A stretch of DNA of 14,327 nucleotides from Candidatus Poribacteria bacterium (GTDB lineage Bacteria > Poribacteria > WGA-4E > UBA9662), in NCBI GenBank assembly GCA_002699335.1, contig PACG01000123.1:13802-28128 (forward strand). Direction: 5' to 3'. Below the pieces are notes generated by a model that was not told the DNA's origin, searched no databases, and saw nothing but the letters and a program-made list of their open reading frames with translations. Shown here in pieces: positions 1 to 6,596 of this stretch. How positions within the stretch are numbered: the first letter of the stretch is position 1; every line of letters starts with the position of its first letter. Both the position numbers and the translations under genes were made by a program.

Positions 1-471
1 ACCTTTCACCTCGAAGATTATGGTGTAAGCATCTCCACCTTTAGTGTCCTTGGAATCTGGACGTTTGGGACGGGGACCACCGGTAATCTCTTTACCGGCT
101 CCTCCTTGAAAGAGATAGACAGAGTTGGTATGTGAATTATAGCTGATTTCCATAAAGTAGAAATCGACTGCTGGCTTCTGAACCCGAGTAAAGAGGTGAA
201 AGTACGGACCGGCTAATTTGCGTGCTTTGACCTCTATTTTGTAATCGCTCCAGTTAGGATCGCCAAAATAAATGCCGGAATTTTGTCCCCCCGCCACTTT
301 TAGCTCTAGTTGACCACCGGAAACCTTGGCTGTGGCGTTGGGGCCGAGCTCGCAATCGGCAATGTCCTTTTTTGAATCAAACTCCATTCTCAGCGCAAAT
401 GTCAAGTATGGGCTTAGCACCAACATCGATAATACCAAGACACCAAATTTCCAACTACTCTTCCTCGCCAT
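1..471 (-). CDS. Exported LamG/DUF1080-like (concanavalin A-fold) protein, 3' end off the window
   Basis: 157 codons are open from an ATG at 471 down to the left edge, so the C-terminus is missing. The protein begins MARKSSWK followed by a hydrophobic stretch ending near LTFA, a typical signal peptide, so it is probably exported. The mature part has short beta-strand-like segments (SGGQLELKV, GIYFGDPNWSDYKIEVKA, YFHLFTRV, FYFMEISYN, YTIIFEVKG), the pattern of concanavalin A-like sandwich domains such as LamG or DUF1080 (3-keto-disaccharide hydrolase family). The ATG is the only one available: an in-frame TAG lies upstream at 514-516. AAGGAG sits only about one base before the ATG, which is unusually close. 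A carbohydrate-binding or sugar-processing role follows from the fold only; no catalytic residues can be named. The next minus-strand gene (984-1434) appears to have the same fold. Confidence 0.75.
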   Translation of the reverse strand, partial: MARKSSWKFGVLVLSMLVLSPYLTFALRMEFDSKKDIADCELGPNATAKVSGGQLELKVAGGQNSGIYFGDPNWSDYKIEVKARKLAGPYFHLFTRVQKPAVDFYFMEISYNSHTNSVYLFQGGAGKEITGGPRPKRPDSKDTKGGDAYTIIFEVKG

Positions 472-983
472 TCTCCTTGCGAATTTTATTCGACTTGTAG
501 CATAAGGGATTGGCTAATAGCTTCCCAATGGGATCCTTTGCGCCCGCACTTAGAACATAGAACTAAAAAGAAAAAGAATTAGTCATCAAAAAGTTATATC
601 ATTCATCTAACCGATTAGCAATAACAACGCATTCAACCATACCTACCTCAATTCAACTTGTGGAGCACATCTGCCTGCGTGAAAAATCAGGTAACAGTAC
701 TATATATTATATTAGTCATGCACCTTTCACTCAGCAACATATAAGTCAGTACACCTTGTCCCTTACCGTTAGGCCATAAAGCGCCAGAACAATTGCTGAA
801 GCCAAGCGTAAATTGGAGGCAGCACTGCTGAAATTTTCTGGCCGAGGCAATTCGTTAATCTGTGTGATGCGAGTAGTATCACGGCCGACCGTAAACAGAT
901 TATATCGTTTCGTTAGACTAGAACGTCCAATATCAATCAGAAATTGGTTGCTTACTACCAACTTCGACTAAAGTCACAAACAT
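472..983. other. Intergenic region with a possible promoter and a VWA-like remnant
   Basis: No convincing intact gene is present. On the minus strand a TATAAT-type -10 box lies at 706-711 in a very AT-rich patch, with no good -35 box; it could drive the gene at 1-471 through a long leader. A 71-codon minus-strand frame (746-961) ends with residues NLRLASAIVLALYGLTVRDK. This vaguely resembles the C-terminal region of YfbK-type von Willebrand proteins (FRFASAV..FG.LLRDS pattern). It may be a decayed gene end, but the resemblance is weak. Confidence 0.3.
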
Positions 984-1434
984 TTATGTGATTTCTACAT
1001 TATCAAAAGGTGGTTTGGTGTCGTTCTGTTTCCATGCCAGAGGATCATTGAGAAATTCCATATTAGTCAAAATGGTGAATTAAAAAGGCGTAACCAGAAG
1101 CATCCCCGGGGTCGAGCCGAAATTCGAGTCCACAACGAGCTAGATCTCCATCGCTCCATCCATCGACATGAATTCCTACTAAACCCGTATGTGGTTCTTT
1201 AAAATCTCCTGCCAAAACTAGATAGGTGTGATCACCGGGCGTCGGATTGGTCTGGCTGATGACACCGCCTTTCTCTACCCACTTAACGTGGTGGTTCTTA
1301 GACTCGTACTTTTCATCGATCTTCCCATCATTAAAATTGTCATAGAATAACACCTTGGCCTCTACAAAAGCCGATGATGGAAAGAAACAGGTTATGAGCA
1401 AGATCGAAGCAAAAGATTGGTTCACAACTTTCAT
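984..1434 (-). pseudogene. Exported LamG-like protein, frameshifted and truncated
   Basis: The likely start is the ATG at 1434 (MKVVNQSF), with AGGA about five bases upstream; an ATG four codons earlier (1446) is also in frame. The N-terminus is a signal peptide with a hydrophobic core (SILLITCFF) and a probable cleavage after SAFVEA. The mature part (VLFYDNFNDGKIDEKY, GLVGIHVDGWSDGDLARCG, LEFRLDPGDASGYAFLIHH) fits a concanavalin A-like lectin sandwich. The frame stops at 1063-1065, but protein-like sequence continues at once in another frame (LTNMEFLNDPLAWKQND, then TKPPFDNVEIT) to a TAA at 984-986. The shift lies in a TTTT run near 1070 and fits one extra T. Even after correction the protein stops early for this fold, so it is called a pseudogene. 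A sequencing error at the homopolymer cannot be excluded. Confidence 0.6.
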
Positions 1435-1621
1435 TGTTTCCTGCATAAGTGGCGGAATGCTTAAACTATTATAGGGCTCCTGACTTTTTATCAGTGCTCT
1501 TGTGCCAATCGTAACACAACAAAAAATAAGCGAGAGCTGGAACTGTCCGGATCGGATGGGTCGACAGCAGAGAACGACCTAGTCTCGGTCTAGTTCTAAT
1601 TCCCATAGTGGTTGTCTGCTG

Positions 1622-3259
1622 TTAACACCCGATAGCGTATCCGTCTCGTCGTGGGTCAGCTCCACCAATCAGTGCGTAAGGATGGTGATTGATCATAATC
1701 GCCTGAGCATTGCCAGGACCATCCCAGTCTCCTAAAATTTGAAGTTCATGCCCTTTTTCAGCTAGCCCTTGCTGGGTTTGATGGCTAAACCGATTCTCCA
1801 GTTGTAGAACATCAGCACAGGTATGGGGTACTGTCGATTCCATCGGGTTTTGCAGGCTACGCCAGCGAGGTGCTTCTACTGCTTCTTGAGGTGTCATGCC
1901 AAAATCGATAACGTGGGTTATCAATTGCAGGTTGGTTTGCACCTGCGTGTCTGCACCTGGTGTACCACAGATCAGGAACGGCTGACCGTCTTTCAGTACG
2001 ATCACCGGATTCATCGTATGGCGCACCCGTTTACCCGGCATCAGGCAGTTCGGATGGTCGGCCTCAAGATGCCAGTAGGTCATACGGTTGTTCAGCAGAA
2101 TGCCTGTATCGCCAGCCACCAGGCTAGAGCCGAATCCTGACTGGATGCTCTGCAAAACGCAAACCGCATTACCCCATTGATCAGCGACGCAGAAACAGGT
2201 GGTATCCTCGAACTGCTCCGGCATTCCGGCTACCACTTCGGTCAGCATCTGACTGGGATTGATACGTTCTGCTTGCTGGGCTGCGTAGGCTTTGGATAAC
2301 ATCCCTTCTAACGGGATGTCGACCCAATCCGGATCTGCCACGTACTTCTCCCGGTCAGCGAACGATAGTCGCTTGGCTTCAACCATCAAGTGGACGCTCT
2401 CAGTCGTGTTACACCCCATCGACTGCAGGTCGAAATGCTCCACAATATTCAGCTCCTGCAACAAGATATGACCACTCGAATTGGGCGGCATTTCATAAAC
2501 GTCGTAACCGCGATAGGTAGTATGGATCGGATCCACCCAACTGGCTTGGTAGTCTAACAGATCTTTTTCCGTCAACAGACCATCGTATGCCTGGCTGAAC
2601 GCTACCATTGCCTGCGCAATCTCACCCTGGTAGAAGGTTTCACGACCCTTGGCAGCAATCTCCTTTAGCGTGCCACCTAGATCTCTCTGGTAGAGTATCT
2701 CTCCCGCCTGCAACGGTTGCCCATCATCGGTAAAAATTGCACGTGTGTAGGGATCCTCGACAAAACGCGGATGTTCGCCTCTCAGTGCGTTAGCAAACTT
2801 ATGGCTGACCGGAAATCCGTTCTCACACAGCGAAATCGCCGGATTGAAAACCTGGTCCAGTTTGAGGACGCCGTAACGTTGATGAGCCTGCAGCCAACCG
2901 TCAACTAATCCAGGGACAGAGACACTGAGAATTCCTTTCATCGGAATACCTCCCTGCTGAAGATAGAGATCTCTATTGGCCGCATAAGGGGCTGGGCCGG
3001 TGGCATTGACACCGGTTATGGTACTGGTTTCTGCCTGGTAGATCAGGATAAATCCATCGCCGCCAACACCGGAACTGTGTGGTTCAACTACCCCCAGGGC
3101 TGCTGCTGTCGCGACCGCTGCATCAATGGCATTACCGCCAGCCATCATGGTTTGGACGCCAGCCTGTGAAGCTAAAGGGTATCCTGAAGTTACCATTCCG
3201 TTTCGACCCATGACAGAGGGTCGAAATCCCGAAAATTTAACGCCGTGTGGTGATTGCAT
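1622..3259 (-). CDS. Gamma-glutamyltransferase family Ntn-hydrolase (YwrD-like)
   Basis: This 545-residue protein is full length for the family. GGT enzymes transfer or hydrolyse gamma-glutamyl groups, as in glutathione, and mature by self-cleavage into two subunits. The N-terminal signature AGGNAIDAAVA is at 40-50 and the glycine-rich SGVGGDGF at 63-70. The self-cleavage site is D352/T353 in EDTTCFCVAD, making Thr353 the predicted nucleophile. The small subunit carries FGSSLVAGDTGILLNNRM, HTMNPVIV and GTPGADTQVQ, all expected in this fold. No signal peptide is visible, so it is probably cytoplasmic, unlike periplasmic Ggt. The residue after the Thr pair is Cys instead of the His of classical GGT, which points to the YwrD-like branch and leaves the substrate uncertain. 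AGAGAGGA precedes the ATG by about eight bases. It lies 141 bases downstream of the alpha/beta hydrolase gene on the same strand. Confidence 0.9.
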   Translation of the reverse strand: MQSPHGVKFSGFRPSVMGRNGMVTSGYPLASQAGVQTMMAGGNAIDAAVATAAALGVVEPHSSGVGGDGFILIYQAETSTITGVNATGPAPYAANRDLYLQQGGIPMKGILSVSVPGLVDGWLQAHQRYGVLKLDQVFNPAISLCENGFPVSHKFANALRGEHPRFVEDPYTRAIFTDDGQPLQAGEILYQRDLGGTLKEIAAKGRETFYQGEIAQAMVAFSQAYDGLLTEKDLLDYQASWVDPIHTTYRGYDVYEMPPNSSGHILLQELNIVEHFDLQSMGCNTTESVHLMVEAKRLSFADREKYVADPDWVDIPLEGMLSKAYAAQQAERINPSQMLTEVVAGMPEQFEDTTCFCVADQWGNAVCVLQSIQSGFGSSLVAGDTGILLNNRMTYWHLEADHPNCLMPGKRVRHTMNPVIVLKDGQPFLICGTPGADTQVQTNLQLITHVIDFGMTPQEAVEAPRWRSLQNPMESTVPHTCADVLQLENRFSHQTQQGLAEKGHELQILGDWDGPGNAQAIMINHHPYALIGGADPRRDGYAIGC

Positions 3260-3400
3260 CTATATTTCCTCTCTTTTTTCTGACTAAACGTTCAGTGTGA
3301 TAACACCTCAACATAAAATCTTTGATTCAGATTCAAGCAGGTGAAAATACCAGTATGTTTACGGGTTGAGACAAAATTGCGTTAGTGAACTTCAAACTGT

Positions 3401-4306
3401 TTAACCCTCAGCATTTGATTTATCTTCCACTACTTGAGCGTACCACGCCCGCAGAGCTGTTCTGGCGGGTGAGGGCCGCAAGATCCAGCTATCGTTGTGA
3501 TTTCTGAAACCGGTTTCCCAAAAACAGAGGTCAGCCTGAGGGGCCCAACGGTTCAAGTAGTCTCGGGTGTCTGCCAATCCGATCCGGCTCGATTTTCCTT
3601 TTTTCTTGGTCACAACTTCGTGGCAAATAAACTGGGGTCGTGTTCCCAACCGACTCAACCGACGAAGAGCAGAATCACAGTCGGCTGCGGGGTATTCCCA
3701 ACTTTCAACCACACCGTCGTAGTGACTGTAAACAATAAAGGCCCGCCAGAGTTGAGCGATTCGGTCATTGTGCAATCCCAGGTAGTTGCAGGCAATGGCA
3801 CCCCTAGAAAATCCTGTCAGAATCAAGCAGCCTGGATCTCCTCCGTAGTGCTGACAAACCCAATCTATTGCCCGTTGGCAATAATCCAGCGTTCGGGTCG
3901 GATCATAGCTGGGTGGATCACCCCACCATCGGCGAACATTGGCTGTTCCCAACTGGTTCAGATAGGGCAGGCAAAGCCAGATAAAGTCGTAACCCGCCGA
4001 GATGCCATAACCGAGTTTGCTATCCTCGAGCAGACCGGAACAATGGTCACTGTACTCATTTTGGTACGGCCCATTACCAGCATACTCAATTAGGACTGGA
4101 TAAAATAGACCTGGACACCAATTCAAGGGCAGGTGCAGTTGATGGTAAATTTCGGTATCTCGATACTTTGGTATGGTTTGAATCAAACGCTGCCCCGCGT
4201 TTCCAGCGTCCGTCTCCAGTTCTACAATGCCCTTATCTCTGGAAAGATGCGGCAGACACAAATCTGGAGGAACAGAACAGATATCTGGAGCTAAGACCAT
4301 TGGCAT
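3401..4306 (-). CDS. Alpha/beta hydrolase (esterase/peptidase-like)
   Basis: This 301-residue protein has the nucleophile elbow G165-F-S167-R-G169-A, with Ser167 as the predicted nucleophile, preceded by a hydrophobic strand (CLILT). An oxyanion-loop candidate is PVLIEYAGNGPYQNEYSD (70-87). Asp197 in SHYDGV and His270 in GFRNHNDSW are candidates for the rest of the triad, by position only. The PVLIEY segment before the loop resembles prolyl-oligopeptidase-like esterases. The many Trp residues (DFIWLCLPY, RRWWGD) suggest a specialised subgroup. There is no signal peptide. The start is ambiguous: the ATG at 4306 has a weak AGG too close to it, and the in-frame ATG at 4300 is better spaced. The substrate cannot be read from the sequence. 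A shared job with the downstream GGT gene (for example amide or ester scavenging) is only a guess. Confidence 0.75.
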   Translation of the reverse strand: MPMVLAPDICSVPPDLCLPHLSRDKGIVELETDAGNAGQRLIQTIPKYRDTEIYHQLHLPLNWCPGLFYPVLIEYAGNGPYQNEYSDHCSGLLEDSKLGYGISAGYDFIWLCLPYLNQLGTANVRRWWGDPPSYDPTRTLDYCQRAIDWVCQHYGGDPGCLILTGFSRGAIACNYLGLHNDRIAQLWRAFIVYSHYDGVVESWEYPAADCDSALRRLSRLGTRPQFICHEVVTKKKGKSSRIGLADTRDYLNRWAPQADLCFWETGFRNHNDSWILRPSPARTALRAWYAQVVEDKSNAEG

Positions 4307-4342
4307 TACCTGTTAAAATGGTGTTCCACTTCATACTATAGA

Positions 4343-4360
4343 TGAACATTTGACTGTTCA
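4343..4360. promoter_or_regulatory. Dyad TGAACA-N6-TGTTCA upstream of the hydrolase gene
   Basis: A perfect 6-bp inverted repeat with a 6-base spacer lies 37 bases upstream of the hydrolase start. A plus-strand TTGACT (4350-4355) overlaps it and is followed by TAGTAT after 16 bases, but no plus-strand gene follows closely. On the minus strand TATAGT lies just downstream of the dyad. It could be an operator. The spacing does not fit the classical LexA box GAAC-N4-GTTC. Confidence 0.3.
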
Positions 4361-4393
4361 CAGCCTACTTGTAGTATAAAAAACTCAATATCA

Positions 4394-4482
4394 CGGCGAA
4401 CACGGGAGATAAAAGAACCTCATCGGTCAACACGGTCCCGGCACTGCCATTATATGAGAATCTTAAGCAGCGGTCAACACGG
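4394..4482 (+). repeat. Three 12-bp direct repeats, CGGYSAACACGG
   Basis: The copies are CGGCGAACACGG at 4394-4405 and CGGTCAACACGG at 4424-4435 and 4471-4482. The last two are identical and the first differs at two positions. Start-to-start distances are 30 and 47 bases. They could be binding sites for a regulator or a small remnant iteron cluster. No nearby gene shows which. The intervals differ in length and are too short for a CRISPR array. Confidence 0.55.
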
Positions 4483-4571
4483 AAAAAACGAAAGGGATTG
4501 AAAATGATCGATTAGGCTAATTATTGGTGATTCCTCAACTTACAATCCTGCCTTTTTTGTTTTGATATGTC

Positions 4572-4615
4572 TTTGAACTTCAAATATATTGTTCTTATTC
4601 AATATATTTGTCAAA
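4572..4615. repeat. AT-rich perfect hairpin with an 11-bp stem
   Basis: CAAATATATTG (4581-4591) and CAATATATTTG (4600-4610) are exact reverse complements around an 8-base loop. Outside them TTTGA (4572-4576) and TCAAA (4611-4615) pair again after a 4-base bulge. It is not followed by a T-run and no gene ends nearby. An operator, recombination site or remnant of a small mobile element is more likely than a terminator. Confidence 0.55.
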
Positions 4616-5170
4616 TTAAGACGTCCCAAGGACAGGGGAAGAGAGATGTATCTTACCTAAGGCAGAGACCTAATTGGAAATAGCGTCAATAGCGATAGGC
4701 TCCGGCAAATAGGATAGCCATTTTAATGTTACAGAGGAAACGAACCGATGCCAATAGAGGGCTAATAGGGCCGGAAATAGGTGATATTCTGTCCACTGTC
4801 TTTGGTGGTATCATGAACATTGTCAGCCCTTGCGCACGGTAGCCAACTGCCAATACGGTGCTCAGAATCGGCTCTCACGGGTGGTAATCGGTCTCTTTGC
4901 CCTCGCTATAATGTTTTTCCTGGCACCAGGGGGCATTTTTATATTTCTCTAATGATTGTAGTTCTGTTAAAAAATCAAAGTTGGTGTATCCGCTGAGCCA
5001 ACGCGAATGGGCCGGGGCGCATGGAACAATCCCGCAAAAGATTAATGTTTAGGTGCTGATTTGCATGGTTGAGTAAGGGCCTTTGAAAAAGATAGATTTT
5101 GGGGTAAAATAGCAAGTTAGAAATTAGCATATCGTATAAGGTCAATTTCCACGTGGGCTTAAGGGATTGA

Positions 5171-5705
5171 CTCAACTTTCTATGGGTCTATGGTGAAGAT
5201 CTGTCACCTGATCTAGCCTATTCTATTTGATGTCCCAATAGTACAAACCCCAAGTCTGGATCGTTTGGCTGCCGAAGGGACACAGCATACAAATGCCTTT
5301 GTCATCGGCCCGGTTTGTTCCCTTAGCCGATTTGCTATTATTACCGGTACTTACCAGATCTGCTACGATGCCTATAACCATCGTAGTAACCGGGATAAGC
5401 CGTTACGGCAGAATAACGCAGCTTATTACTGATGACTTTCGCTTGGCTGGCCGATTCCTTAGCGATCACGGTCGGGCCGATCCCAGGGGAAAGCGGTTCC
5501 TTTACGACGGTGTAATTCGGATGCTCTTGTATTATCCAGGTGAAATCGAAGCGAATGCCATTGGATTACGGGATTAGAGGTACCCGACTTATACAGGATT
5601 GGACTTCCTTGGGAGAACTAGCATTTCAGGGTTATTGAAGAAACCGCATTTAGTGTAGAATACATAATCAGGTGAGATGAGAGACCATAGTAGATTCAAC
5701 ACTAC
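5171..5705 (+). pseudogene. Sulfatase (formylglycine-type), heavily degraded
   Basis: Pieces of a sulfatase follow each other in order but in shifting frames. From 5171: [17 protein letters not shown], the N-terminal metal-binding strand with an acidic pair. From about 5226 in the next frame: [37 protein letters not shown] and NHRSNRD, ending at a stop at 5430. From about 5390 in a third frame: [12 protein letters not shown] joined directly to LSDHGRADPRGKRFLYDG, where a full-length enzyme would have well over 100 residues between them. After a TAG at 5575-5577, YTGLDFLG and scraps resembling EYI..R.DE continue to about 5705. The active-site motif CxPxR, where Cys becomes formylglycine, reads C-S-L-S-R (Cys codon 5316-5318), so the Pro is lost. 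No start codon is present. Sulfatases remove sulfate from sulfated sugars; this copy cannot work. Confidence 0.85.
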
Positions 5706-5835
5706 CACTGCTACTCTGAGCATGAAGGTGATAATTTCGCCATCGAGTAGGGATTTTCGCTTCAAGCTACTGACTTTTAGTCCGCTCGTAAATTTGTGAA
5801 CTTCTAGTCCATAGTGGTTTAATCAAGGAATATAT

Positions 5836-6571
5836 ATGCATACATTGACTAACCAACAAATCGAAGCTTTTCGCCAGCAGGGTCATTTAGGGCCATTTGA
5901 GGTATGGCATCCGACCAGATGTTGCCAATCCGTCAACGGATTATCAGCGAAGTATTAACCTTGGCTACTCCATTTAAAACTGACTCCCAACAGTCTCGAC
6001 ATCTGGATTGTCGGCTGATTTTTGACCTCTGTTTTCATCCGGCAATTGTTCAGCGGATGGCCTGCATTTACGGGACAGATTTGCTCCTGTGGCGATCGCA
6101 CTCTTTTGATAAAGGTCCAGGGGCAGCTGAAGTCCCGTGGTATCAAGACCACTACTACTGGCCGCTTGAGCCGCTGATCACTATTTCAGCTTGGCTGGCG
6201 GTAGGCGAAGCCACCGCTGAAAACGCCTGCGTCCAGATTGTTCCTGGAGCACATAAACAGATAATTCCCCACGTCAAAGCGCCACCGTACATGTTGTTTC
6301 GACAGATGGCCGATCCTAATTACATGTCTACCCAGCCGGTTATCGATATGCAACTCCAACCGGGTCAGTTCTTTTTGTTCAATGAGCAGGCAATTCACCG
6401 CTCGGCTGCCAACACTTCAAATCGTCGTCGGATCGGTTTGACATCCGGGTAACAGTTCCGCTAGTCAAGGTCTGCCATCAGCAACTGTTTGAAGGACATA
6501 AAGTTATCATCGTCAGTGGTAAAGATCCACTTGGTTTCAATCGAGTGACTCAACCTCCACCACACAGCTAA
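5836..6571 (+). pseudogene. Phytanoyl-CoA dioxygenase (PhyH) family, two frameshifts
   Basis: The start is the ATG at 5836 (MHTLTNQQIEAFRQQGHLGP), with AAGGA seven bases upstream. The frame then fails, and the body continues from about 5904 in the next frame (DQMLPIRQRIISEV through HRSAANTSNRRRIGLT) to a stop at 6450-6452. A third frame from 6443 supplies the tail (VTVPLVKVCHQQLFEGHKVI, then SGKDPLGFN) to a TAA at 6569-6571. Both shifts fit single-base deletions. PhyH enzymes are Fe(II)/2-oxoglutarate oxygenases with a His-x-Asp...His iron site. The distal His (AIHRSAAN) and the Arg-rich tail are present, but the usual WHQD motif reads W-Y-Q-D, so the first iron ligand appears lost. The ATG at 5904 is internal and should not be taken as the start. 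It ends 25 bases before the penicillin-binding protein gene on the same strand. Confidence 0.8.
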
Positions 6572-6596
6572 TTTTAGTATTGAAGCGAACCTAGTA

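Larger units (their letters stand above)
4307..5170. other. Long gene-poor intergenic region
   Basis: About 860 bases have no supportable gene. The region holds a 6-bp dyad near the hydrolase start, three 12-bp direct repeats and an AT-rich hairpin, each listed separately. A plus-strand frame open from 4785 to 4952 ends in a hydrophobic run (VVIGLFALAIMFFLAPGG, then IFIFL). It has no early start codon and no ribosome site and may be the tail of a lost membrane protein. A short minus-strand frame at 4975-5175 has no family features. Confidence 0.5.

Noticed and set aside
1564..1622. 8-bp inverted repeat ACAGCAGA/TCTGCTGT after the GGT gene
   Set aside because: The 43-base loop and missing T-run make it a poor terminator, and chance is likely.
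3497..4093. 198-codon plus-strand frame
   Set aside because: It is antisense to the alpha/beta hydrolase, which has clear family motifs; the plus frame has none.
4490..4506. GGGATTGAAAA, resembling the end of some CRISPR repeats
   Set aside because: It occurs once, with no repeat-spacer pattern nearby and no cas genes in the window.
4785..4952. Open plus frame ending in a hydrophobic stretch
   Set aside because: It has no start codon near its beginning, no ribosome site and no recognisable family.
4975..5175. 66-codon minus-strand frame
   Set aside because: It has no ribosome site or family features and its 5' end overlaps the start of the sulfatase remnant.
5293..5577. 94-codon plus-strand frame as a separate gene
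   Set aside because: Its second half is sulfatase sequence and its first half is another frame of the same pseudogene, so it is not an independent gene.
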